This document shows, in pieces, positions 26,176-34,497 of a stretch of DNA of 64,000 nt (its first letter is position 1; each line of letters begins with the position of its first letter). The DNA comes from Mycobacterium sp. URHD0025. Its GTDB lineage: Bacteria; Actinomycetota; Actinomycetes; Mycobacteriales; Mycobacteriaceae. Below the pieces are notes generated by a model. The model made no database searches. It was given only the letters and a program-made list of their open reading frames with translations, and had not been told where the DNA came from. A program made the position numbers and the translations under genes. The stretch covers positions 62,001-126,000 of the forward strand of contig NZ_AUEQ01000009.1 in the NCBI RefSeq assembly GCF_000426065.1, written 5' to 3'.

Positions 26176-27146
26176 CACACAAACCGGTCCGGGTGCAGCT
26201 GCCGGGCCAGCGCATCGACGGCCCGGCCCACCCGTATACCGACCACCACCGAGGACAATGGCAGCACCGCGAACCGCTGATGCTCGACGGCCGGAACATG
26301 CTGTAGCAGAGGACTTTCGGTCAGAAAGCGCTTCTTGTCCGCGACCGGCTGGTCTCCGTAGTCGTAGATCACGATGACCTCGGGGGCCCGTTCGGCGAAT
26401 TGCTCGAACGACACGTCGCCCCACACCTTGGGAACGTCGGCGAACACGTTGACCCCGCCGGCTGCCTCGATCATCAGGTTGCCGATGCCCTTGCCCCCCG
26501 AAGTGAACACCGTCGCCTCGCCGCTGTCGTACACCGCGACCCGCATCGGCCGCGCCCCGCGCACCTTCGCCTCGGACTGCGCCAACTCGCGGTGCAGCTT
26601 CTCGATCTGCGCGCCGGCCCGATCGCTGATTCCGAAAATCATTCCGATGTTTCGCAGTTCGTCGTCGACGGTGGACATGGTGACAGGCTCGGGCCGGCAA
26701 TCCTCGATATTGAGGTAGGTGTGGACCCCGGCATCGCTGAGCCGTTGCCTACCCCGGCCCTCCTTTTCGTCGAACGCGCTTTCCCAACCGCCGTAGACGA
26801 AATCGGGTTCGACGGCCAGCAGCGACTCATACGACGGGTACTCCTTGGCCAGCACCGGAACACTGTCGAACGCGGCCTGGTATTCGGGCAGAATCCGATC
26901 GTCGATGTAGGACGTGCCGACCATGGAATCCTGCAGGCCCAGCGCCAACAGCGTCTCGATCGCGTGCTGATTGAGTGCGACGGCACGGGTCGGCGGCCGG
27001 TCGTAGGTGGTGCTGACGCCGCAATTGTCCACGGTCACCGGGAATCCCGGCGGTGCGTTACCCGCGGCTTCAGGGGCAGGCGTCGTGCCGCACCCCGATA
27101 CCAGTAATGCCGACACCAACGCGGCGACCAAACGACGAGCAGCCAT
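26175..27146 (-). CDS. btuF: BtuF-like corrinoid-binding lipoprotein
   Basis: Solute-binding lipoprotein of 323 residues (lipobox VSGC, Cys at 16) with the two-lobed fold of iron/B12 binding proteins: RAVALNQHAIETLLALGLQDSMVGTSY near residue 50 and the EPDFVYGG strand. It captures corrinoid or siderophore outside the membrane for BtuCD. ATG 27146 was chosen since it puts GAGAGG about 11 bases upstream. A cobalamin riboswitch lies 48 bases upstream (27195-27303), which is the reason to call it a cobalamin-type system. Confidence 0.83.
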   Translation of the reverse strand: MAARRLVAALVSALLVSGCGTTPAPEAAGNAPPGFPVTVDNCGVSTTYDRPPTRAVALNQHAIETLLALGLQDSMVGTSYIDDRILPEYQAAFDSVPVLAKEYPSYESLLAVEPDFVYGGWESAFDEKEGRGRQRLSDAGVHTYLNIEDCRPEPVTMSTVDDELRNIGMIFGISDRAGAQIEKLHRELAQSEAKVRGARPMRVAVYDSGEATVFTSGGKGIGNLMIEAAGGVNVFADVPKVWGDVSFEQFAERAPEVIVIYDYGDQPVADKKRFLTESPLLQHVPAVEHQRFAVLPLSSVVVGIRVGRAVDALARQLHPDRFV

Positions 27147-27194
27147 GGGCGTACCCATCCTCTCCGGGGAGATCCGCCCCAGTACGTGCGAGGT

Positions 27195-27303
27195 GGCGAC
27201 TGCGGTGCGTATCTGGCTCTCGACGGTCGGAAGATGCCGACCCATCGATCACAGTGGCGGGACCGCGCCGGATTCACACCGGCTTCCACGATCCGCAGTC
27301 GCC
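27195..27303 (-). promoter_or_regulatory. Cobalamin (AdoCbl-family) riboswitch upstream of btuFCD
   Basis: On the minus strand the core reads GGAAGCCGGTGTGAATCCGG, then CGCGGTCCCGCCACTGT, which contains the B12 box GCCACTG (27252-27258 on the plus strand) in the order typical of cobalamin riboswitches. A closing stem is exact: 27293-27303 pairs with 27195-27205 over 11 bases. It begins only about 20 bases after the rpsR2 stop codon, so it may be transcribed as part of the upstream ribosomal-protein mRNA. Bound cobalamin would lower btuF expression. Confidence 0.88.
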
Positions 27304-27323
27304 CTATCGCCGTCGATGGTAAA

Positions 27324-27587
27324 TCAAGTCGGTCCGACGAAGGGCAGCAGCGCCATCTCCCTGGCGTTCTTGATCGCCGTGGCGACCTGGCGCTGCTGCT
27401 GCGGAGTGAGTCCGGTGATGCGCCGGGACCGGATCTTGCCCCGCTCACTGATGAAGGTGCGCAGCAGGTGGACGTCCTTGTAGTCGACTTCGGTCACCCC
27501 GAGCGCCATCAGCTGATTGCGTCTGGGCTTCTTCAGTTCCGTTGCCGGGGAGCGCTTTTTGAGGTTCTTTCGGGAATTCGCTGCCAT
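27324..27587 (-). CDS. rpsR2: Zinc-independent ribosomal protein S18 paralogue
   Basis: S18 of 87 residues, recognised by [39 protein letters not shown]. It has no Cys zinc motif, the C-minus form that replaces the zinc-binding S18 when zinc is short. ATG 27587 shares a base with the rpsN2 stop (TGATG). It is the last gene of the four-gene ribosomal operon; the btuF riboswitch starts about 20 bases later with no terminator seen between. Confidence 0.92.
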   Translation of the reverse strand: MAANSRKNLKKRSPATELKKPRRNQLMALGVTEVDYKDVHLLRTFISERGKIRSRRITGLTPQQQRQVATAIKNAREMALLPFVGPT

Positions 27588-27892
27588 CACCAGCTCGACT
27601 TCCGCACGCCGGGCAGTTCACCGCGGTGGGCGAGTTCCCGCACCCGGACCCGCGAGAGCCCGAACTTTCGGAGGTGACCTCGTGGGCGGCCGTCGACCGC
27701 GTCTCGATTACGCAGCCGCACCGGGCTCGAATCACGGGGCAGGCGTTGCAGCGCCGAGACCGCGGTGGCCCGCTGCTCCCGCGAGGTCGCCGGATTCCGG
27801 ATGGTCTCCTTGAGCTCGGCACGACGTTCGGCGTAGCGCTCCACGAGTTCGCGGCGCTGCTCGTTCTTGACGATCTTCGACTTCTTGGCCAT
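27587..27892 (-). CDS. rpsN2: Zinc-independent ribosomal protein S14 paralogue
   Basis: Long-form S14 of 101 residues ([24 protein letters not shown] then [37 protein letters not shown] region). It lacks the CxxC...CxxC zinc site of the short mycobacterial S14. It replaces the zinc protein in alternative ribosomes. Its start overlaps the rpmG2 stop by one base. Confidence 0.93.
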   Translation of the reverse strand: MAKKSKIVKNEQRRELVERYAERRAELKETIRNPATSREQRATAVSALQRLPRDSSPVRLRNRDAVDGRPRGHLRKFGLSRVRVRELAHRGELPGVRKSSW

Positions 27893-28056
27893 CAGCGCTC
27901 CTCACGGAAGTCGACGTGACGCCGGACGACCGGGTCGTACTTGCGCAGCACGATCCGGTCGGGGTCGTTGCGGCGGTTCTTACGGGTGACGTAGGTGTAG
28001 CCCGTCCCCGCGGTTGATTTCAGCTTCACGATCGGCCGAATATCGGTGCTGGCCAT
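27892..28056 (-). CDS. rpmG2: Zinc-independent ribosomal protein L33 paralogue
   Basis: A 54-residue L33 read directly from the minus strand: [20 protein letters not shown] followed by [10 protein letters not shown] and a basic C terminus ending REER. It contains no cysteine, unlike the zinc-binding L33. It is joined to rpmB2 and rpsN2 by one-base TGATG overlaps at both ends, so the operon is translationally coupled. Confidence 0.92.
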   Translation of the reverse strand: MASTDIRPIVKLKSTAGTGYTYVTRKNRRNDPDRIVLRKYDPVVRRHVDFREER

Positions 28057-28292
28057 CAGATCTTCTCTCCTTGGCTACGCAGCCGGGCCACGACGGCCTC
28101 GATGCCGTCGCGGTCGATCACCTTGATTCCCTTGGCGCTGACCCGCAGCCGGATCCGGCGCCCCTCGGTGGGCAGGTAGTAGGTCTTGCTCTGGATGTTC
28201 GGGTTCCAACGGCGGCGACTGCGCTTGTGCGAGTGCGACACCGTGTTGCCGAACCCGGGCGAGCGCCCGGTGACTTGGCAGTGGGCAGACAT
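28056..28292 (-). CDS. rpmB2: Ribosomal protein L28 paralogue of the zinc-starvation operon
   Basis: L28 of 78 residues ([12 protein letters not shown] near the start, [20 protein letters not shown] in the middle). It keeps one cysteine (Cys5) but no four-cysteine zinc site. It is the first gene of rpmB2-rpmG2-rpsN2-rpsR2. The Zur box at 28326-28340 lies 34 bases upstream. In mycobacteria this operon is known to replace zinc-binding ribosomal proteins when Zur is released. Confidence 0.93.
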   Translation of the reverse strand: MSAHCQVTGRSPGFGNTVSHSHKRSRRRWNPNIQSKTYYLPTEGRRIRLRVSAKGIKVIDRDGIEAVVARLRSQGEKI

Positions 28293-28325
28293 CGGTCTCC
28301 TTCGAGTGGGGTAGCCTTACGATAA

Positions 28326-28340
28326 TGATAATCGTTTTCA
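28326..28340. promoter_or_regulatory. zur box: Zur box between rpmB2 operon and MRF gene
   Basis: TGATAATCGTTTTCA differs from the znuA/CobW box by only two bases inside the core. It lies 34 bases from the rpmB2 start and 25 bases from the MRF GTG start, so Zur can control both divergent units. Confidence 0.85.
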
Positions 28341-28364
28341 ACAACAAACGTGCTGGGAGGTGCG

Positions 28365-29543
28365 GTGCGAACCCCTGTGGTGCTGATCTCCGGACAAGGT
28401 GACAGCGACGGCGTAGTAGAAGAACTGAGCCGCAAGGCGGGAACCGTGCTGGTACGCCACACCTTTGACGGCCAGGTGGTGCTGAGGACTCTGTCCGACA
28501 CCGGCGGGACGTCTGAACTCGCCCTCGAGCTGGCCCATGGCTGCGTGACCTGCACGGTCCGCGACGATCTGCTGATCCTGCTGCGGCGCCTGCACCGGCG
28601 CAGCGATGTGGAACGCATCGTCGTGCAGTTGATGCCGTGGCTGGAGGCCGAGCCGGTGTGCTGGGCGATCAACAGCATTCCGGTCCGCGTCGGCCCCGGG
28701 TACGTCGACGGGCCGGCGTCCCGCGACGTCGAGATCGAGGCCGTGATCGCGTCCCTGGATGCGGCCGTCTGGCTGCAGCAGTCTGTCGGCGACGACGAAC
28801 TGCCCGACGGCCGCACGGTCGCCCAGGTGGTCGTCGGTCAAGCCGAGTTCGCCGACATGCTGGTGCTCAACGCGCCCGAGGCCACCACGCTCGCGGTGCT
28901 GCGCCGGCTCGCTCCCCGAGCCCGCATCACCGTGGGCCCTGACCGGGTCGAGCTGGCCCTGGCCCATCTCGACCCGGGCAGCCGACGCGGGCGCTCCTCT
29001 GCCCCGCATGACCCGCTGCTGGCCGGCGAACCACCGCTGGAAGCCGACGACGAGGTGATCATCGTCGAATTCACCGCGCGCCGACCGTTTCACCCGGCGC
29101 GCCTGCACGACGCCGTCGACCTGTTGCTCGACGGCGTCGTGCGCACCCGCGGGCGCGCCTGGTTGGCCAACCGCCCGGCCGATGTCATGTGGATCGAATC
29201 CGCTGGCGGCGGAATGCATTTCAGCAACGCCGGGAAATGGCTGGCTGCGATGGATTCCACCGAGCGCGCCTACACCGACCCCGAGCGCATCGCCATGGCC
29301 GCGATTGATTGGCATCACCAGTTCGGTGATCGCCACATCTCGCTGACGGTGCTGGTCTGCGGTGCCCGGCCCGGCGAGGTTATCGACGCTCTGCGCGGGG
29401 CGCTGCTGACCGACGACGAACTGGCGCGGCCCGAGCAGTGGGCCGACTACCCCGACCCGTTCGGGGATTGGCACGAAGAACCGTGTCAGCCCGGAATCGA
29501 CGAACCGGCGACATCCGCATATCAGGAAGGGGAATCCCAATGA
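28365..29543 (+). CDS. mrf: CobW-like protein MRF (ribosome hibernation factor recruitment)
   Basis: Protein of 392 residues, homologue of Rv0106 (MRTPVV-L start). It has a CobW-like layout but its P loop is degenerate: SGQGDSDGV replaces G-x4-GK-S/T, so GTP binding is doubtful. The metal motif is GCVTC (Cys60, Cys63). Family members recruit the hibernation factor MPY to zinc-free ribosomes; I rely on recalled family knowledge for this. GTG 28365 has GGGAGG 5 bases upstream and replaces a GTG at 28350 that would read through it. It is under the Zur box and overlaps rpmE2 by ATGA. Confidence 0.82.
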   Translation: MRTPVVLISGQGDSDGVVEELSRKAGTVLVRHTFDGQVVLRTLSDTGGTSELALELAHGCVTCTVRDDLLILLRRLHRRSDVERIVVQLMPWLEAEPVCWAINSIPVRVGPGYVDGPASRDVEIEAVIASLDAAVWLQQSVGDDELPDGRTVAQVVVGQAEFADMLVLNAPEATTLAVLRRLAPRARITVGPDRVELALAHLDPGSRRGRSSAPHDPLLAGEPPLEADDEVIIVEFTARRPFHPARLHDAVDLLLDGVVRTRGRAWLANRPADVMWIESAGGGMHFSNAGKWLAAMDSTERAYTDPERIAMAAIDWHHQFGDRHISLTVLVCGARPGEVIDALRGALLTDDELARPEQWADYPDPFGDWHEEPCQPGIDEPATSAYQEGESQ

Positions 29544-29803
29544 AATCCGATATCCACCCCGACTATCACCCTGTGGTGTTCCAGGACGCCTCGACCGGGA
29601 CCCAGTTCCTGACCCGGTCGACGGCGACCAGTGACCGCACCATCGAGTGGCCCACGCCGGAAGGGGTCCGGACCTACCCGCTGATCGTCGTCGACGTCAC
29701 AAGCGATTCCCACCCGTTCTGGACCGGCTCGGCACGGCACTTCGACTCGGCCGGCCAGGTGGAGAAGTTCCGGCGTCGCTACGGACAGGTCACGCGGAAT
29801 TAG
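29540..29803 (+). CDS. rpmE2: Zinc-independent ribosomal protein L31 (type B) paralogue
   Basis: L31 of 87 residues ([16 protein letters not shown], then [13 protein letters not shown] and [13 protein letters not shown]). It lacks the CxxC zinc motif of L31 type A. Its ATG overlaps the MRF stop codon (ATGA), so it is made with MRF. It completes a set of five zinc-free ribosomal proteins around the Zur box. Confidence 0.93.
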   Translation: MKSDIHPDYHPVVFQDASTGTQFLTRSTATSDRTIEWPTPEGVRTYPLIVVDVTSDSHPFWTGSARHFDSAGQVEKFRRRYGQVTRN

Positions 29804-29811
29804 CGCATCGG

Positions 29812-29850
29812 GCATGGGCAACGGGTCGTTAAGCTGACCGTTGCTCATGC
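29812..29850 (+). terminator. Hairpin after rpmE2
   Basis: GCATGGGCAACGG and CCGTTGCTCATGC pair with one mismatch around a 13-base loop, just after the rpmE2 stop codon. No U tract is present. Confidence 0.55.
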
Positions 29851-29971
29851 TGGTCGTGTGCCGCAGGCGCCCGTCAATGCCCGCTGCAACCCGGTCAGTC
29901 AGCGACTGCAACTAAGGGGGCACGGTGGATCGCGGCAGTGTGGTTGGGATCAGTCCTTCTGGGGTGCATCC

Positions 29972-31111
29972 ATGACCCTGCCGCCTCCACCTCCCGGTTC
30001 GGTTCCCCCGCCCAACGGTTTTCAGCCACCGCATGGCGGGCCCAGCGGATATCCAGGCTCCCCGCCGCAGGCGTGGCATCGACCACCGCTGCAGCCCAAA
30101 CCCCCGAAGCGAGACAACGGCTGGAAGTGGGCGTTGGGCGGGGTGGCGTTGGTGGCCGTCATCGGGGTGACCGCGGCGGTGACCGTATCGGTGGTGGACA
30201 AAAGGAGCGAAGGTGGTTCGACCACAGCCCGCACGTCGCCGTCAACTAGCGCCTCCGCGCACTCAGATATCGCCAGCGCGAACGACACTGGGCCGGTCGC
30301 GGTGATCCTTGAGGATCCGTCATGCGCAACGCAGTATCCGGTGATTAGCGCCTATATCAGTCGGACTAAGACTGGCTGGGAGAAACGCAATCCAGAGCTA
30401 CCGGCGATTGAGTGGACCCCACAAGTCCGCGCTCAGCATGAGTCTGCCGGCCAGGCATTCAGGGATGCCGCCGACCAACTCATTCCGTCAGCAAAATTGA
30501 CCCCGCATCGGGTAATGCGCGAACTCTATGAACAATTTATCGCCTACGGGCGTGCCTATGCCGAGAGTATCCCCACATACACCCCGATCAATAACAACCT
30601 GGCTGGGGTCGCAGCCAGGGCGGCGGATGCCATTGACAGAATATGCGCCGCAATCGGATACGGTTCAGCGGCCGCCCGGGGACCGTTGGTTCCAGCGTTG
30701 CCGGAGCCCGCCGCACTTGCACCTGTGCAAGCTCCTGCCGATGCGCAAAAACTACTGTTCGAGCCGAATCCGGTCTGTCCACAATGGAACTCCGCGATGG
30801 ACCAATTTTTGGTTAATAGTCAGAATTGGAATTCTATAGATCCAGATATTCCCGGGGTTGAATGGTCACCAGAACAACGAAAGATCAACGACGAAGTGGT
30901 TCCGGTGATGAGGCTATTTAATACAGAATTGTCGGCATTGGGTCGGCAAAGTGGGAATCCTACTTTGCGGGATTTCGCTGACCTGGCCAGTCAGTACCTT
31001 AAAGCCTATTTGGAGGCCCTCCCTACTTACACCCCGGCCGATAATTATCTGGCGATCGCAGCGACTCGCACTGCGCACATAGTTCAATTCGCTTGCAAGG
31101 CGTTGGGGTAA
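29972..31111 (+). CDS. Pro-rich single-pass membrane protein with two repeated external domains
   Basis: Protein of 379 residues, not recognised as a known family. A Pro/Gly-rich cytoplasmic head (1-45) precedes one membrane helix (51-74). The outside part holds two related domains, about 115-228 and 265-378, each opening with P-x-C, containing I/V-EW-T/S-P (146-150, 296-300) and I/L-PTYTP-x-(N/D)-N-x-LA, and ending in a C-terminal Cys (225, 375). These Cys pairs may form one disulfide per domain. The base composition is visibly lower in GC than its neighbours, mainly in the second domain. ATG 29972 is taken as the start. Confidence 0.72.
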   Translation: MTLPPPPPGSVPPPNGFQPPHGGPSGYPGSPPQAWHRPPLQPKPPKRDNGWKWALGGVALVAVIGVTAAVTVSVVDKRSEGGSTTARTSPSTSASAHSDIASANDTGPVAVILEDPSCATQYPVISAYISRTKTGWEKRNPELPAIEWTPQVRAQHESAGQAFRDAADQLIPSAKLTPHRVMRELYEQFIAYGRAYAESIPTYTPINNNLAGVAARAADAIDRICAAIGYGSAAARGPLVPALPEPAALAPVQAPADAQKLLFEPNPVCPQWNSAMDQFLVNSQNWNSIDPDIPGVEWSPEQRKINDEVVPVMRLFNTELSALGRQSGNPTLRDFADLASQYLKAYLEALPTYTPADNYLAIAATRTAHIVQFACKALG

Positions 31112-31258
31112 TGGCATCCAGATGGGTTGTCGCGCCGGGAAGCCGGGACCGGGTGGCCGCTGTGGGGACAAGCTTCTCGATTCAACTATGACGTCCAGCG
31201 AGTCGACATCAACCCAGCGGGACGACGTTGTCCCTAGGGCCGGCTCTAGGGTGGGTCC

Positions 31259-32182
31259 ATGCGGCTCAAGCCCGGCAGACCCGACCTGGCGCCCTATGCG
31301 CGGTACTTCGATGCGCCGGCGGCCACACCGCAATCCCCGGTCAACGTCACCTGGGCCGGGGTCAGCACGCTGTTGGTCGACGACGGCACCTCGGCTGTCC
31401 TCACCGACGGATTCTTCTCGCGGCCCGGGCTGCTGAGCGTCGGCCTGGGCAAGCTGGCACCGTCACTGCCCCGCATCGACGGCTGCCTGGCCCGCCTCGG
31501 CGCCGACAAGCTGGAGGCCGTCCTGCCGGTCCACACCCACTTCGACCACGCCATGGACTCGGCGGTGGTGGCCGAGCGCACCGGCGCTTTGCTGGTCGGC
31601 GGCACCTCGACCGCCCAGGTCGGCGCCGGGGGCGGACTGGCACCCGATCGGATCGTCACGGTCACCTCCGGTGAAGCCGTCCCCCTGGGCAGCTATGACG
31701 TGACGCTGTTCGAATCCGAGCACTGCCCACCAGATCGCTTCCCCGGCGTCATCACCGCACCCGTCGTGCCGCCGGTGAAGGTCTCGGCGTACAAGTGCGG
31801 TGAGGCCTGGTCCACCCTGGTGCGCCACCGGCCCAGCGACCGCACCCTGCTGATCGTCGGCAGCGCCGGCGCGGTGCCTGGCGCATTGGACGGTCAGCAC
31901 GCCGAGGTGGTCTACCTCGGGGTCGGCCAGCTCGGGCTGCAATCCGAGCAGTATTTCGAAAGCTATTGGGCCGAAACCGTGCTCACGGTCGGTGCCCGCC
32001 GGGTAGTGCTGATCCATTGGGACGACTTCTTCCGGCCTCTGCACAAACCGTTGCGCGCACTGCCGTACGCCGGTGACGACCTCGACGTCTCGATGCGCGT
32101 GCTGACCCGGCTGGCCGAACGTGACGGCGTCAGCCTGCATCTGCCCACACTGTGGGAGCGCGCCGACCCGTGGCTCAGCTGA
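31259..32182 (+). CDS. Metallo-beta-lactamase-fold hydrolase
   Basis: Protein of 307 residues of the MBL superfamily, corresponding in position to Rv3577. The metal motif HTHFDHAMD (about residues 91-99) is intact, with further metal residues likely at ESEHCPPD and in HWDD near the C terminus. The N-terminal segment VNVTWAGVSTLLVDDGTSAVLTDGFFSRP resembles UlaG/RomA-like hydrolases. The substrate is unknown. Its 3' end overlaps the convergent GDPD gene by 8 bases. Confidence 0.8.
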   Translation: MRLKPGRPDLAPYARYFDAPAATPQSPVNVTWAGVSTLLVDDGTSAVLTDGFFSRPGLLSVGLGKLAPSLPRIDGCLARLGADKLEAVLPVHTHFDHAMDSAVVAERTGALLVGGTSTAQVGAGGGLAPDRIVTVTSGEAVPLGSYDVTLFESEHCPPDRFPGVITAPVVPPVKVSAYKCGEAWSTLVRHRPSDRTLLIVGSAGAVPGALDGQHAEVVYLGVGQLGLQSEQYFESYWAETVLTVGARRVVLIHWDDFFRPLHKPLRALPYAGDDLDVSMRVLTRLAERDGVSLHLPTLWERADPWLS

Positions 32183-33149
32183 GCTGAAACGGCCGCGGCA
32201 GCGGCAGGCCCAGCTCCGCCAGCACGCCGCGCAGCCGCGTCGGGTAGTCGGTGATGAGGCCGTCGACGCCGGCGGCGATGAGCGCCCGCATGGCCTCGGG
32301 ATCGTTGACGGTCCACGGCGTCACCTTCAGGCCCAACGCGTGAGCCCGCTCGACGAATTCCCGGTCCACCCATTGGTATTGGGGTGAAAGGACTGTGGCG
32401 CCCACCGACATCGCGCCGGCGATCGGATCGCCCTCGACAGCCGGGTCAACCCCGCCCAGCCACGGAGAGCCGGGTATCCAGGTGGTGTCATCCCACAGCG
32501 CCACCCTCGGTATCGACGGCTCGGCCCGTCGCACCAATGGCAGTGTGCGCCAGTCGAAACTCTGGAAATCTACCTTGTCCACCTTGCCGGCCGCACGCAC
32601 GACGCCCAGGATCACGTCGACGAACTCCTCTGGTGTGGCAGATGTTTCGGGCTTGTCGGCTTCGATCTTCGTCTCGATGTTGTAGCGGACGTCGGCGTGA
32701 TAGGTATCGGTCAGCTCGAACACCTCAGGCAGCACGGCAATCTTGTTGTCGTGCACCACCTCAGCATCGGGAAATCCACTCAGCAACTTGCCGCAATCGA
32801 GGGTGCGGATCTGCTCCAGCGTCAGATCGTGGACCAGCTTCCCGACGTACGGGTACATCGGATCTCCCGGGAACGCCGGGGCGGTGTCGGCACATTTGGT
32901 CTCGTCGATCCTGGGGTCGTGCCACACCAGCGGTTGCCCGTCCTTGGTGAGCACGATGTCGAGCTCGAGTGTGCTCACCCCGAGCTCCAACGACTTCGCG
33001 AAGGCCCGCAGCGACTCCTCGGTCGTCTCGCCACGCCCGCCGCGGTGTGATTGCAGGTCGAATCCGGTGGGCGCCGCAACAGCCGGCGGGACCGACTGGA
33101 ACACGGCAGCCAGAGCGAGCAACAACACCATCGGAACGGCCGGACGCAT
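32175..33149 (-). CDS. Secreted glycerophosphodiester phosphodiesterase
   Basis: GDPD-family enzyme of 324 residues. A signal peptide (MRPAVPMVLLLALAAVFQSVPPAVA) leads to a TIM barrel with the catalytic pair SHRGGRG (His near residue 35) and WHDPRID, and conserved ELDIVLTKDG. It would hydrolyse glycerophosphodiesters to glycerol-3-phosphate outside the cytoplasm. ATG 33149 was preferred to TTG 33158. It shares an 8-base overlap with the MBL gene and diverges from arsB2. Confidence 0.87.
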   Translation of the reverse strand: MRPAVPMVLLLALAAVFQSVPPAVAAPTGFDLQSHRGGRGETTEESLRAFAKSLELGVSTLELDIVLTKDGQPLVWHDPRIDETKCADTAPAFPGDPMYPYVGKLVHDLTLEQIRTLDCGKLLSGFPDAEVVHDNKIAVLPEVFELTDTYHADVRYNIETKIEADKPETSATPEEFVDVILGVVRAAGKVDKVDFQSFDWRTLPLVRRAEPSIPRVALWDDTTWIPGSPWLGGVDPAVEGDPIAGAMSVGATVLSPQYQWVDREFVERAHALGLKVTPWTVNDPEAMRALIAAGVDGLITDYPTRLRGVLAELGLPLPRPFQLS

Positions 33150-33249
33150 GGTGAGCAACGCTATCGGGCAAGCCGAGTACGGTCAGGTCCGCGTGGCTTC
33201 ACCGCGCGAATCGTCATCGAATGTTCGACTGGCCGAAAGGAACCGCGCC

Positions 33250-34497
33250 GTGATTCTGGCCCTGGTGCTGCTGGCCGTCGTGTTGGTGTTCGCGCTGGCG
33301 CGGCCCGAGGGCTGGCCCGAGGCGGTCGTGGCGATCCCGGCGGCCGGGCTGCTCATCGTCGTTGGAGTCATCTCAACCGACGACGCTCTGGCCGAGGTGA
33401 ATCGTCTGCTGCCCGTGGTGGGCTTCCTCGCGGCCGTTCTGGTGCTGGCCCACCTGTGTGACGACGAGGGGCTGTTCCACGCCGCGGGCACGGTGATGGC
33501 CCGCGCGAGCAGGGGCGATTCCCGGCGGCTGCTGACTCGCGTTTTCCTGATCGGCGCGCTGACGACCGCCGTGCTGAGCCTGGACGCCACCGTCGTGCTG
33601 TTGACTCCCGTGGTGCTGGCCACGGCCCGCACACTGGCAATACCGCCCAGGCCGCATGCCTACGCCAGCGCACATCTGGCCAACTCCGCGTCGCTGCTGT
33701 TTCCGGTGTCGAATCTGACCAACCTGTTGGCCTTCGCGGTGGCCGGACTGTCCTTCACCCAGTTCAGTGCTGTGATGGCGCTGCCGTGGCTGGCGGCCAT
33801 CGGCGTCGAATTCGTCGTACTACGTTGGCTTTTCCGCCACGAACTGAGCCGTCCGGCCGCCGAGGTGACTCCGCCGCCCGCCGAGATTCCGGTGTTCGTG
33901 CTCGTGGTACTGGGTTTGACGCTTGCGGGTTTCGTCGTCACCTCGGTGTTCGACGTGTCGCCGGCGTGGGCGGCCTTGGCCGGGGCGGTGGTGCTCGGTG
34001 TGCGCGGTCTGGCCCAACGTCGCAGCACGGTGGGTGGAATCGTGCGCGCCGTCAATGTGCCGTTCCTGGCATTCGTGCTGTGTCTCGGTGTGGTGGTCGA
34101 CGCTGTCGTCCACCCGACCGACCAGGCCGGCCTCGGCGACGCCATGCGTGGGGTGCTTCCGGCCGGCGATTCCCTGCTGGCGCTGCTGGGCTTCGCCGCA
34201 GTGGCGGCCGTGCTGGCCAATCTGGTGAACAACCTGCCCGCGGTGCTGGTCCTGCTGCCGTTGGTGGCGGGCTACGGACCGGCCGCGGTGCTGGCAGTGC
34301 TGATCGGTGTCAACGTCGGCCCCAACCTCACTTATGTCGGTTCGCTGTCAAACCTGCTGTGGCGCAATGTGGTTCACCGGGACGGCCTGCCGGCGAGGTT
34401 CACCGAGTTCAGCCGGATCGGGCTGGCCACCGTGCCACTGACCTTGGTGGCCGCTGTCCTCGGGCTGTGGATCAGCCTGCGGTTCACCACTCTTTGA
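33250..34497 (+). CDS. arsB2: ArsB-type anion permease (ArsB2-like)
   Basis: Membrane protein of 415 residues with about ten to twelve hydrophobic helices. The ArsB/NhaD superfamily motifs are ALTTAVLSLDATVVLLTPVVLA near residue 100 and NLVNNLPAVLVLLPL near 325. The position matches arsB2 (Rv3578). It may export arsenite or antimonite, though no arsC or ArsR regulator lies nearby, so the true anion is uncertain. The GTG start has AAAGGA about 9 bases upstream. Confidence 0.83.
   Translation: MILALVLLAVVLVFALARPEGWPEAVVAIPAAGLLIVVGVISTDDALAEVNRLLPVVGFLAAVLVLAHLCDDEGLFHAAGTVMARASRGDSRRLLTRVFLIGALTTAVLSLDATVVLLTPVVLATARTLAIPPRPHAYASAHLANSASLLFPVSNLTNLLAFAVAGLSFTQFSAVMALPWLAAIGVEFVVLRWLFRHELSRPAAEVTPPPAEIPVFVLVVLGLTLAGFVVTSVFDVSPAWAALAGAVVLGVRGLAQRRSTVGGIVRAVNVPFLAFVLCLGVVVDAVVHPTDQAGLGDAMRGVLPAGDSLLALLGFAAVAAVLANLVNNLPAVLVLLPLVAGYGPAAVLAVLIGVNVGPNLTYVGSLSNLLWRNVVHRDGLPARFTEFSRIGLATVPLTLVAAVLGLWISLRFTTL

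Noticed and set aside
29861..31111. Considered as a PknM/LppH-like lipoprotein from gene order
   Set aside because: There is no lipobox; the membrane helix, Pro-rich head and duplicated Cys-EW-PTYTP domains do not fit that family.
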